This document shows positions 28,812 to 40,400 of a stretch of 64,000 bases of DNA, one piece after another. The position numbers were made by a program, and so were the translations under genes. Origin of the DNA: Ariolimax columbianus (lineage: Eukaryota > Mollusca > Gastropoda > Stylommatophora > Arionidae); NCBI GenBank assembly GCA_036924085.1, contig JAVGWX010000006.1, positions 39,056,445 to 39,120,444 on the forward strand. Reading direction: 5' to 3'. Under the pieces are notes generated by a model. The model had not been told where the DNA came from, searched no databases, and worked only from the letters and a program-made list of their open reading frames with translations. Each line of letters starts with the position of its first letter. Position 1 is the stretch's first letter.

Positions 28812-29818
28812 TTCTTCTTCTTCTTCTTCTGCGTACACAGTCAGACAGTAACCATTATTTTCTCGAAAAAAGCGGCGGTCATCCTGAGACTCTCGCCACT
28901 ACCATAGAGCTTGTCTTGCAGTTCCACTGGCAATGGCCACATCTGCTCTCTCTGATCCTCGTATGTCGGGCAGTTCTGCAGCAGATGTTCAGTGGTCATT
29001 TTACCAGTACCGCACGGGCATTCGTCGGTACACCCTATCTTCAATTTGTTGAATAGGTGGTACCTCAGTCTGTTGTGGCCAGTGCGAAGTCTGAAGACAA
29101 CGACCTGCTCTCTTCGGTTCAACTGGTAATAGGCATCGTTTTTGGTGTAACCAGTATGTTCGGTTTCCCATTTGGTCATGTACCTGGCTTTGATAAGCCG
29201 TTTTGACTCTTCGTACGTCATACTGGTATCTGTTTGTGGTAGCCTTGCACCTTCTTTTGCCAGTCTGTCTGCCTCCTCGTTGCCTTGGATGTTGCAGTGT
29301 GACGGAACCCACTGTACCACTACCCTTTTTGGTGCGGACTGCTGGCACAGTTTGCAGAGTGCTGCTCTTAAGTCATTAAGCTCAGTGTTTTTCTGGCTTT
29401 TTAGCGCTGTGACTACGGCGAGAGCATCTGTCAGCAGGACTATATGGCTCTCATTTTCACTGTGTGTTACCATTTCTTCCACTGCTGCCCTCAGTGCCTC
29501 TGCCTCCGCTCTGAAATTGCTTGTGTACTTACCAGTAGCGAATGACAGTGTTATTTTTCTGCCATTTGGTAGGTTCAGGAATGCTCCTGCCCCTCCGTTC
29601 TGTGTAGTGTTTGTTACAGAACCGTCGGTGTATGCATGGGTCCAGTCCATGCTTGGGTAGCTTTTCGTTATGAAGCTTAGGGTAGTGTCTCTCCTTTCTT
29701 TTTCAGTCTGGCAGTTTTTGTTTGCAATACGTGGTATATTTTCTACCACCTCTGGAAATATATCCTGCCTCCAAGTAGGTTTTCGTACAGTAGTGATGGG
29801 TTTTGGTGTTGTTAGTGC
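28812..29818 (-). mobile_element. I-like LINE copy Z, inverted, intact RNase H reading frame
   Basis: On the minus strand the frame is uninterrupted from the truncated 5' end (ALTTPKPITTV) through RNase H (YTDGS, FRAEAEAL, LLTDALAV, NEEADRLAKEGA) and the Cys/His motif (CPCGTGKMTTEHLLQNCP) to the stop at about 28841, then (GAA)n. It nearly matches 26834-27837 of copy Y. By eye there are only a few differences per 100 bases. ATCTTGGTATTC flanks it (28800-28811 and 29819-29830). Confidence 0.92.
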
Positions 29819-29830
29819 ATCTTGGTATTC

Positions 29831-31019
29831 AATCAGGAAAGGTTGTCTGATGCCAATAGCCAAAAGCTGCTTAAATCTGTACCTGTCTTTTGCATTGGAG
29901 TACCAAGACGGTCCAAAGGCGTGGTGCAGGTCATTTCTCCATCTCGTCAGGGGGTATCTGCATGGGCGGTTGTAGTTGTATGACCACCAGAAACACATCC
30001 TCCTTGTCCATCTATCGTGAGTCATGGAAACCATATGGTCGGCCCATCAGTTCTTTCATACTGATGCATAGTCTACGACATCCTGGAACTTAGTTTGCTC
30101 ATGGATGTCGGTGTTTTGGATATGGTCTCTTAGGGAGATATTTAGGACTCTATGCTCCATTACTCTTTTGGTAATTCGGAGCTTCTCTTTGTCTGATCTG
30201 CGTAGACATCATACCTTACACCCATATACCATGCTATTAATGGTGTGAGCTCTGGTCTTGATGTCCGTCATCTGCTGGAGTATCGGTTTAATGTGGTCGG
30301 GGCAGAGCCAACCCGCTGCTTTCCTGCGTGAGATCTCCTTATCAATGTTGTGATTGTTGACGACATACACTAAGTCATTTGCTCATCTTCCATTCGCAGT
30401 TCCCCATAGGCTAGAACAGTAGAAATTGAATTTTCTATCTATTTATGTTCAGGCTAACTGTCTTGTCTGCTTCATTCAGTTTGTTTAGGTTTTGTTTGTC
30501 TTCTGCAGTGCTGAGGCTGAAGATCACAATGTTGTCCGCAAAACGTAAGCGGAAGAGCATCAGGCGATCTATGTTGACATCTCAATCCTGCCAGTTTAGA
30601 AAACTAAAAACTTCTTCAAGTGCAGCTGTGAACAATTTTAGGGAGATGGTATCTCCTTGTCATACTCCTCGATTTATGGGTATGGAAAGTGGCTTGTGGA
30701 AAAGAGTGATTGCAGTTGAGCAGCTCTCGTTTAACTTCTCTATAAGTTGCGCATACTTTCCTTTGATACCTTGGTTTCTCAAGACATTTACCACGCTACC
30801 AAAAACCTTTTTGTAGTCTACAAACACAATGCATAGAAGCACACAGACTTCCCATTCTCTCTCCATCAACAGGTTGTATGTGTGGAGAAGGTAATTGATT
30901 GAGTAGCGCTTCCTGAAACCTGCCTGTTCTCGTGGTTGGTTCTTATTGAGTTGCACTGCAAGTAATGACTTTTGTGAACAGTTTATAAATAGTTGATAGC
31001 AGGCAGATTGGACAACCAA
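29831..31019 (-). pseudogene. RTE-like LINE relic hosting copies X and Z
   Basis: From 31019 downwards the minus strand reads QPREQAGFRKRYSINYLLHTYNLL, VDYKKVFGSV (catalytic Asp region, FVDYEKAFDSV in intact relatives), IKGKYAQLIEKL, INRGV then a stop in place of RQGDTISxKLFTAALEEVF, LRFADNIVIFS (FADD changed to FADN), NEADKTVSLNINR. Past 30380 it continues with degraded thumb and the C-terminal RRMCFWWSYNYNRPCRYPLTRW. RT catalytic residues are damaged, so it is dead. Confidence 0.85.
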
Positions 31020-31955
31020 CCAGCCATAGAAAATACAACTTGTTAAGCAGTTATGTTATGTAAAATACGACGTCTTATATTTATCTATACTATATTTTTG
31101 AAAGTTTGCATGTCTGAAGATGACATAATTCACGAACAGAATGACATATCGAGCTGAATTTTCACTGAACATTCTATGGCTGAATTGTAGATCAATATAA
31201 CTTATTTCTAGTCAATATGTCATTCCGTCACGAGTTATGGGCATATGATTGTTTGCAGACAAATAGCATTGGTGACTTAATGACTAAAATTGCTTGGCCA
31301 AATGAACATAATTCATTGACATCATAAACCAATAGCAAGCTGATTTCAAATGAGTAAATGTATCGAATTATGAGGTTGGGGAGTGGGGTTGATGAGGAGG
31401 AGAGATAAACGAATTAGAGGGAAACTAACTGGGCTATGCCTGGTATTCCAGCTTGTGTTACATAAAATATATTTTTTGTCTAGCAATGATTTAATATAAC
31501 ATAAAACTTGTCTAGTAATAATTTGATATCAAATTCGAAATATTCTAAATTTCAGACAATCTTAATCCCGAAGACAGGGTCAGATAAAGGAATGAAGTCA
31601 AGGTATGCAAAAGGATGGAGTGAATGTATTTGTTTTTAATTATCTTTTACTGAATGCAGACGTAGCTAAACTGGAAAACCTATTTTGAGGAAGAGAATTT
31701 CTTAGTATTAGCTTGTGAGTAAACTTTTACATCATACATTTTGAAATAGACCTGGCTTGCCGAATCTGCGATGTCTGCGTGATTACAACTGTTAATGATA
31801 TCTTGTGAAATGAAAGCTTATATAAAAGTTGATAGTCCCATAGAGATGTTGTTTTTAGGGGTGACTCTTAGGAGATTGCGTTGCATTAAATTTCAGCTTT
31901 TAAAAGGTGAGTGACTAGTTCTTTCCTGGCTGTCATGCCTTCCCTAACTCTAACA
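31020..31955. other. Unassigned AT-rich interval
   Basis: No coding motif, tandem repeat or recognised element. Confidence 0.4.
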
Positions 31956-31959
31956 AGGT

Positions 31960-32170
31960 TGTTGTTGTCGAGAGGTAAGGCACTTGCTTCTCAAAGCGAT
32001 GAACGGAAATAGTGGGGGATTGAGTCCTGTAGGTTTTAAGCAATCCCTAGTCTCAGGGATATAGAGTGCTTGCATCCTGAATTACCTCCAGTCATCTTGA
32101 CTTATTGTCATGCCACTAGTTCAAGGTAGTTCAGGACCAGAGAGTGAGGTTGATGACCAACAGCAGTTTT
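31960..32170 (+). mobile_element. SINE family E copy with tRNA-Leu/Ser-like head
   Basis: The head TGTCGAGAGGTAAGGCACTT ... GGATTGAGTCC looks like the D-arm (A box) and T-arm (B box) of a leucine- or serine-type tRNA. The body that follows matches 15860-16050 block by block. It is diverged and lacks a clear tail. Confidence 0.55.
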
Positions 32171-32174
32171 TTCC

Positions 32175-32850
32175 TCACTATAATCTAAATACATCGCAAG
32201 TTACAACATCAAGACAAAACCGTCTGATGACGTCAACATCATCGATTATGATTGGCAACTAACCAAAAAAACAAAAATAAAAATTTATTTAACAATCAAG
32301 TGCCAATTTACAGCCGGGAAGATTAGAGTTTCACTCAGCTTGGTTATATACCTGGTCCATTTTGCCTTAAGCGACATACCCTCTTTGTCATTTCTTTTAT
32401 GTTCTGTTTAGAACATGGGGTTCTGAACTTGGAGAAGGCGTCTTTGTAGTTAGCCTGTTTAAAATATTAATATTCAGATGCAGTGTTGGTTCCTGTATCA
32501 TAAATAATTTAATTTACCACCATATATTTGTTAATGTGAACAAAGTAGCCATCACTTTCTTTGTATTGTGTTTTCTTCAAGTTTAATATAAACTTGTGTT
32601 TGTGATTGTTGTCGCTTCTATGTTTATTTACTAGCTTTGAAGTTTATATTGTTTCGTTACTGATCAGATTTTTAAATGTGCAGCTCTTTTCCTTTGTGCA
32701 TGTTTTTGTTGGTCCTGTGTAGTGTATTGGAATTTGAAGCTATTTTAATATGTATGTCCTTTCTCATGATTTTATCAACTTTCTTTAAATATTTAGCTTC
32801 AGCTGCATAATTTCTAGGATTTATATTGTTAAATCTTACTATGCACAAGG
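32175..32850. other. Unassigned AT-rich interval
   Basis: No gene or repeat recognised. Confidence 0.4.
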
Positions 32851-32904
32851 GTAAGTCAGTAAGTAGGTCACAAACATATGGGGAAAAATAATTGTCATGC
32901 AGTA

Positions 32905-33365
32905 GATACCTTCTCATTGTGGAGTATCAGGAAACGAAAGAGCTGACCGACTGGCAAAGGAGGGTGCTGCAGACGAGCAACCAGATGTGCCAGTTACATA
33001 CTAACAGAAGATAAGGATGATCAAATCAATCAGAAAGCCACCAACAGTAACACAAGACCATTACCATAAGATGAACAAACTGTTGTATTGCGCCTTAGAA
33101 CAGAACACAACTGACTCCGCAGCCACATGTACAAAAAAATGAAGATTGGCAAAACAGCCATGTGTATATGCAGACAAGCACCTTAGGCCGCAGATCACAA
33201 ACTGCAGAACTGTCCCGAATATGATATACAGAGAAAATCCCACTGGCCAATAGAAACAATGCTGGAAGAGAAACTTTATGGACCTATATGTAAACTACAA
33301 AAGACAGTGAAGTTTATAAAAGAGACAACATTGCAGATATAGACAATATTTTCAAGCGAACGAAA
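32905..33365 (+). pseudogene. I-like LINE fragment inserted in mariner
   Basis: Starts [20 protein letters not shown], the last RNase H motif, followed by VTYxxKIRMIKSI, NKLLYCALEQNTTDSA and a degraded Cys/His segment. It is a different subfamily from copies X-Z (GVSGNERADR against NIQGNEEADR). Confidence 0.75.
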
Positions 33366-33489
33366 GTTGAAGAAGATAAGAGAAAATTGTAATTGGTGTT
33401 TTACTAAAGTGTTATTAGGTGGCAGCAACATCCAGCTTGATGATTACTTCAGGTAGCAGAAGGACTAGAGCAGCCAATTTCAGCTGTAA

Positions 33490-34160
33490 ATGGACACAAT
33501 AAAGATCAAAACCTGTTTATAAACATAAAGAAAACAATGATAATGACCACCGACAAAACAGAATGTCAACATAAATTTACAGTGGGTGGTGAGGAAATAG
33601 ATCAGGTCACACATTTTGAATATCTGGGCTCCAGAATTGACAAGAATGGCGAGTGCTCGAAAGAAATCAGAAGAAGAATAGCCATGGCAATGCAGAAACT
33701 GAACAGCCTGAAGAAATTATGTCAGAGCACCAACAAAACGCAAAAGTCAAAGTCTTGAGAACCTGTGTTTTTCCTGTGGTGGCTTATGGCTGCGAATCAT
33801 GGATGATTACCAAAACTTCTAGGCAAAGAATTGAATCCTTCGAGTCAAAATATTACAGAAATACCCTGGATGGAGAAAAAGACAAATGTAGACATTCGGC
33901 AAGAGTTGAGCATAGAGGAGAACTGGTTTATCAATTCCATTATGGCCAGAAAATGTAAATACTTTGGTCACATCAAGAGACACAACGGTCTTGAGAGAAC
34001 AGTGATGGAAGGTATGGTGCCAGGCAAAAGAGGAAAGGGTAGACCATGAAGACGATGGCACCAAGATATCCAGAAATGACTGTTGCTGTGGCTGGAGTTT
34101 TGGCAAATGAAAGAGTTTCTTTCAGACAGACTGTAATGGAAGCGACGTTCTATAAAGGAC
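33490..34160 (+). pseudogene. RTE-like LINE C-terminal relic inserted in mariner
   Basis: Reads FTVGGEEIDQVTHFEYLGSR then DKNGECSKEIRRRIAMAMQ, LRTCVFPVVAYGCESWMITK, RQRIESFESKYYRN and YFGHIKRHNGLERTVMEG, KRGKGRP. These are the post-palm motifs of RTE-type LINEs in order, with two frameshifts. Confidence 0.85.
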
Positions 34161-34351
34161 ATGCTACATAATGAGCAGATGATAGGTGTCACATGCATGT
34201 GCACAACTCAGCTACAAAATAGCATTCATGCTCACATGGCGTACATTTAAAAAACAGCGGTCAAAAGGACTTTCTACAAAAGATGTTTATTAGGAAATAC
34301 TTAATTTTTACGGGTAAACGTAGGGAACTGAGACGCTAATCCAGTCAGGCA

Positions 34352-34465
34352 CAAAATACTGACCAAGACGTCATGTCAGTGTCAATACACTGACCAAGAC
34401 GTCGTGTCAGTGTCAATACACTGACCAAGACGTCGTGTCAGTGTCAATACACTGACCAAGACCAC
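34352..34465. repeat. 31-bp tandem repeat, about 3.5 copies
   Basis: The unit TGACCAAGACGTCRTGTCAG plus TGTCAATACAC repeats with almost no differences. It is an expansion at the end of the family H repeat. Confidence 0.9.
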
Positions 34466-34745
34466 AATCTCTTTTCCATGTACCGTTCCCTGGAAACGGG
34501 CTGTTTTCAAGTCAGCTGGCTGTGGATTAAGATGTGGATCGATGTGATCCCCGTAACAGCGCCATGCAGATGAAGCCAATCATAGCACAACTGCCTGGGT
34601 GACCACGGCCCACCTTCATCAGCATGCTCAGGATGTGAGGAAAGCTACTACAACCTGCCACTTAACGTCCTTTTCAGGGGCCACAAAAGAGTAAACTTAC
34701 TCATTGTGGGCATTCAACAACAAAGGTAAAACATGTTTGTCACAT
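34455..34745 (+). repeat. Dispersed repeat family H
   Basis: Shares TCCCTGGAAAC(A/G)G(A)CTG near the start, then CCACCTTCATCAGCA(T/C)GCT, GCCACTTAACGTCCTTTTCA and CACAAAAGAGTAA with 57830-58075, and the first part with 48690-48880 and 52725-52880. Its transposition type is unknown. Confidence 0.65.
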
Positions 34746-34969
34746 TAAGTGGCGGAAAGCTGGATCAATAGATTTTTTCAATGTGCGCTAAAAAAAAGCG
34801 GCTGAAGCCCAACCTGGTCGTTCTGTTCAGATTGCAATAGAAACATCTGTGCTGCAGGTGGAAGAGATGATTCAAACTGACATGCAAGTAATGATAGACA
34901 GTGTAGAAACTGCATTAACATGTTTGCATGGTTTAGCTTACAGCATAATGCATGAATGATTAAATTTCT

Positions 34970-35390
34970 AGAAAGTTCTCAATGTGGGCATCCTGACAGG
35001 TGAACACAAAATGAACCGAATAGACCTGTCCTTGCACTAATCGGATAGAATAAGTGTATCAGTGTTAATTTTTTTGTTTTGTTTTTTGCTTAGATGTTTG
35101 CTTCACTAGTTTCTACTGGCGGAGGCGCGCCATTTTCCACCCCAGACCGTAGTCAATTGGGCGATATCAGGACGCATAAACCAGTGCTTGGATGCATGTG
35201 TGCATCTGTATGTACCTATGCTAGGTTTGTGCGCCCTCAGAAACTAGCCCAACCAAAGTGCAATGGAAGGGCCTCACCATGAGGGCGCGTGTGAAAGTTG
35301 TGCAAGGGTATGACTGTAGGACAGAGTCAAATGAAACAGAGTGAGGTAAGAGAATAGAGAAGGGGAAGAGTGGCCCCCAGGGTGAGTCCT
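34970..35390. other. Unidentified insert in mariner
   Basis: It interrupts the mariner between the CAGCATAATGCATGA block and the last coding block. It is more GC-rich than the surroundings (GGCGGAGGCGCGCCATTTTC). No family was recognised. Confidence 0.4.
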
Positions 35391-35642
35391 GAGTATGTCT
35401 CTCCTATCAGTGTTAATGGAAATTATGTTGAGAAATAAGGGGCACTGTAAGTAACATTAGATATGGTTTTGAAGCTTGTATCTCATTTTGTTTTATTTAA
35501 AGTAGCAATTTGTGAACTATTTACTGACTTGTCCTTGTACTATTCAACATTATTCTAGAATCTCTTACCAAATCTCACTTTATGAAGCCATTTAAATGTT
35601 TGCAGCAATAATTGAGTATAAAATTATCATTTCTTTCCATAG

Positions 35643-35748
35643 TTCTAAGGGAGACAACTTCTACAGCTCATTGGCAGCCATGGCAGATAGTAATGAGGGG
35701 TCAGACATCTCAGAGGCTGATGTGAACAAATTGGCACATTCTTTGGGG
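35643..35748 (+). CDS. FBF1: FBF1 first coding exon (5' UTR plus residues 1-23)
   Basis: An acceptor (TTTCTTTCCATAG) at 35642 suggests that the exon begins with 37 bases of 5' UTR, so at least one non-coding exon lies upstream. Coding starts at 35680: [20 protein letters not shown]. Donor GGG|GTGAGT, phase 0. Confidence 0.75.
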
Positions 35749-37387
35749 GTGAGTTTTTAACTTTACAGAAAAAAGTGTCCTTTGACATGGTTGATATCTT
35801 ACGACCTGTGGTTTAGATCCGTATAGCAGGTTATCTTATCTTTCTTTCTTACAACCCACAACCCTAATTAAAATACTAAGAATAAATTAAACTGCTGTAA
35901 TAACACATGAATGTTTATTTCACAAACATCATACACATTATAACAAGAAACTAGGCTCATGAAAGTTACTTATATGAAATCAAATGTCCATTCAAGAGTT
36001 TTGTGCAAATAGCACAGGTCTTTCTCTTGTTCTAAATTAATCCTGGTTTCTATCACTTGATCATTCCTAGCTAATGTTGATTACGCATTCACAGTCCCTA
36101 TCTCACTCTGAGTTCACACAAAATAATCTATCTAGCTGTCCACTGATAATATTCTATTGCTCACTTTCCTGGTGGTCTTCTATTCTTCCTCTCAGCTTCT
36201 GCAACATCTGTTTTAACTGAGCCTCCTGTCTCGTATTCAAGCCAGGAAGATAAAGACAGTGATTAGATCTTGTGATTCTCCTTCTTTGTTGTCTAGTCAG
36301 GAACTTTGCGATGACTACAGTGGTTCTTGCACTGTGGGGGCTCTCCAGATCAGAAATAACACCCCTGATGACAGGGGTTCTTGTATTGGGGACAGTGGGC
36401 CTGTTACTGTAGGTCTCAGGCCAAGAGCAACACCTTTGTTACGACGTGTTGTCGGGACGACAGCTTCGTATTTAAAGTAACACGTCTCCTTCAGACTGGT
36501 ATGTAGTCAGCAGCCACTTAGGAGTCAACGTCACGTGTGACAAGGCTTTCAACATCGATTTACCGGGACAAACACACAGTCAAATGCTTACAAGTGCTTG
36601 GTCGAGATCTTCCCTCTCAGTCACTAGATTCTGCTTTTGTGACTTCTCTTTTGTTCTAGTGCTGTTATATTTCTCTGTTTTAACTACTCAACTTCAGCCG
36701 ATGTTCTCGCTCTGTCCTAGCTACTTACTAACTGCTCGGCAGTCTTCCTGTCCTGTGGTCTATGCTAAATACCCTGATACCCCAGCTTATATACATAATT
36801 TTTCCCATTTGGGTCCATGAAGTCAATCTTTGTTTAGCTTATGAACTATGCTGCTACTAAAGAAAGGCTGTCTTCTCTTGACCTAAAAAGTAATTGGATT
36901 TTCCAGTAGGAGCAGTGAAAAAATTTGGCTGGACAGTCTTAAATGAGCAAAGTCAAAGAATTTTGAACGACTGTTCTATTAACTCCATCTCTCGGGCAGG
37001 GTTCTAAAGTTATTTGTGGGTACCACGAACGATGTTTTCAGGGCTTCCCTTGCACTGGCTCATGGGACCCTTGTAACTCTGTTACACCGGCCTGCAATTC
37101 CAAAATTAATTATTGTGTTACCATGTTTGAACTTCACGTGTAGACTAATAAACCAAAACATGGCAAACGCAAAGAAGATTTCCCTAGGCTCCAGGTGGTC
37201 CTAAAATGATTATAGTGCTGTAAAACAGTATGATTTCCATAAATTGTATAGATTTACCTATATAATAAAAATTATATATGCATACACAAATGCATGAGCA
37301 CGCATACACAAGCGCTGTCTCTTTCACTCACTCATACATCCACACACACACACACACACACACACTCACTCACTCAATCACACTCAG

Positions 37388-37419
<32 letters not shown>

Positions 37420-40400
37420 TAATCCCAAATATCTGTATAGAGAGAGATCACCTGTCACTTGTATCCGCACAAACACGACAGCCAATCAAATTTCTTTAAA
37501 AAAAATCAAATCAATAAGCATCACAAATCTACAAAAATTAAAAGATAAGAAATATTAGAACTGAAATATGCCATGAAATGAAAGTTTTTGAAATGTGAAA
37601 TGAGGAAACTGCAAACATAAACAGTGAATTTAAAACATCTCTGACGGCTACATTTAATATGAAATGTGGCACTAAAAACTTACATCATGACGGAGAAAAC
37701 AAACTAGCAGCTTTGGTGGAATGCTGAAGGTAAAGAATCAATACAGTTTAGATAGAATTTTACAAGACGTGGTTATCATCCAAAATGCGTGACAATTAAT
37801 TTTCTTACCAAATAGCGAGATGAAATACTAAACAAGTAATCAAATTGCTAAATGAGAATCATAGACTAATTATTGTGAACTGTTTACTCTCTAAATACCA
37901 TGGATAGAGAAAAGGAAAAGTGCAGATATCTCAAAATAGCAGGATATTGATAAAACTGGCTAGTAAACAATATCTTGTCCAGAAAACTAATATATTTTGG
38001 CCACATCAGATGCCATAATGGCTTAGAGAGAACGATACTGGAGAGTATGATGCTTGAAAAGCAGAGCAGAGGCAGACCGAGAAGAAGATAGACACAAGAC
38101 TTCACAAAGGTTATGCTGACAGCGTTTTTTTTACCATGAGGGACTTTTGTTGGTAGACTTGAAAAAGCCTGGTGTGAACATCAATGCCATCCGCTACAAT
38201 GACACACTAGACAAGCTGCATACAGCAATCAAGAATAAACTAAACAGCATGCTTTCCTGTGGTGTGATTCTGTTGCATAACAATGCGCGTCCACATGTCG
38301 CGAACATTGTTCAGAAAGCATTAACACAGAAAAGGGGGAAGTACTGCCACACCCATCCTATAACCCTGTTATGTCCGCTTGTGACTTACATTTGTTTGGA
38401 CCCTTAAAAAATGTCTGAAGGGACAAAGATTTGATGGCCTCGATGACCAAATTGTTCAAAGGGCATTCATCGTCTGCCCACGCACTGGGATGCATGTCAG
38501 AATGCCTATGGCGCCTTTTCTAGCTAACCCTGTGGCATGTTTGCTTCATAACAATTGCTATATTTAATTCTGTTACACCAGATGATGTAACTTTCATATG
38601 TTTGTAATAAAGCCACTGGGTCCAGTTTCATGTGAACACGCCTCGTACATATATCTGTCACACCAGATGATGTAACTTTCATATGTTTGTAATAAAGCCA
38701 CTGGGTCCGGTTTCATGTGAACACGCCTCGTACATATATGTATTTATTTTGATTTCTTCAGGATCTTGATGACATGGATGCTGATCTGTTTGGTGATGCC
38801 CTTAGCAAGAAGAACAGTGCAGCACATTCCAGCGGAAAACCAACCACACCCAGACGTAACACTCCACGCTCTAATATGACAAAGTCTCCTACAAGAATGC
38901 AGGTAAAACGTCTTTGAACACTTTCAAAACATCAACTTTTACCTTTGTGACGCTTATGTCGTAATCATTTGGCCGTACTCTACTGTAATTTTTTATTCAT
39001 GAATGACCAAGCACGGAGACTGTAGAAATATACATTTTTGTGTGCTGAATATGTCTTGTTCATCAACACAGATTTCTAGTCGGTTAAAGTATTATATGTT
39101 TGATTACAAATGGATTTAAAACGATTTATCTTCTTACGTGGAATGGAACCAGCCCATTTTTGGGAATGGTGAAGTAAATTGTTGTAAAAGAACTTTATGA
39201 GGTAGATCTGTTTATTTAGATGAAATAAATATGTTTGAAGTTGAAACTAACAGTTGTGCTGATATGATAAACACAGTATCCATACTTTGTTGTGAATTCG
39301 ATGGATTATATGAGGAGCAACGTTCACGAATCGTTGAGTTATAAACACAGTATCCATACTTTGTTGTGAATTCGATGGATTATATGAGGAGCAACGTTCA
39401 CGAATCGTTGAGTTATAAACACAGTATCCATACTTTGTTGTGAAATCGATGGATTATATGAGGAGCAACGTTCACGAATTGTTGAGTTATAAACACAGTA
39501 TTCATACTTTGTTGTGAATTCGATGGATTATATGAAGAGCAACGTTCAAGAATCATTGAGTTATAAACACAGTATCCATACTTTGTTGTGAATTCGATGG
39601 ATTATATGAGGAGCAACGTTCACGAATCGTTGAGTCTAAATGTTTATGCTTTGTTTTATAAATTTTCACTTTCATTTTCTTGTGTCTCAGAAACTAACAA
39701 ACATTGCCCTGTCGCTCCATTTGTCGAACTATAGGTCCAACATCGTATTTGGCCAAGCCTAACCATGTTTAGGAAAGACTCATTTCAGTCATTTGCTGTG
39801 CTTTTCATAGCAATGGTTTTTTACATGGTGAGGTTGCTTGTCTCATGTACAACCTACTCTGAACACCTCTTATGACATGCAAGAAAGGAAAGAATGAACT
39901 TTAATAACACCTAATTTTTATAGAAAATGATATAAAAAATAGTAGAGTTTCAGAAACTGAAACCAAAAAGTATTTGGCATATCTAATTCGTAATTCTGGT
40001 ATTCAATCAGGCATATCAAGTGCCTGATGTCACGTAGCCAAATGTTGTTTAAACTTAATATGGCCTTTTGTCTTGGAGTACCTTGTTGGACCTAGGACTT
40101 TACTCATACCATCTCTCCATCTCAATAGTGGCCGTCTTCATGGCACTTAAAGTTGCAGGGCCGCCAGGATGTAATTTTTCATGTTCATCTGCTTATAAAC
40201 CACATGCCCCATTCATCTATATTTTTTTAACAGTGTAGCATCTGATGTTATTGAAGTTGATTCAACGCCTGATTTCTGTAGTGCAAATTCGGTCATGTAG
40301 AGAGACTGTCAGTGTTCTTCATTCCATTGCCGTTCCAGCAGCTTGAACCTTATTTGCATTTTATATTTGCCATACCTTGCAGTCATAACTAACTTAACTG

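Larger units (their letters stand above)
32851..35532 (+). mobile_element. Mariner element broken up by four insertions
   Basis: The outer ends GTAAGTCAGTAAGTAGGTCA (32851) and, reversed, ACAAGTCAGTAAATAGTTCA (35532) match the ends of the mariner at 7566-8285. Internal blocks occur in the same order: TTAGGTGGCAGCAACATCC (33416), CAAAAGGACTTTCTACAAAA (34260), GATTGCAATAGAAACATCTG (34832), GGTTTAGCTTACAGCATAAT (34929), AATTATGTTGAGAAATAAGG (35411). Between them lie unrelated stretches of about 490, 735, 425 and 420 bases. Confidence 0.85.

Noticed and set aside
28841..30034. Single 397-codon minus-strand gene
   Set aside because: It is a chance fusion. The target duplication at 29819-29830 marks the end of LINE copy Z; the rest belongs to an older RTE-like relic.
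36259..36820. LTR or promoter with a TATA-like box
   Set aside because: No second copy, no primer-binding site and no retroviral-type coding sequence were found nearby.
39267..39636. CRISPR-like array
   Set aside because: The 74-bp units are contiguous and have no unique spacers. The DNA is eukaryotic.
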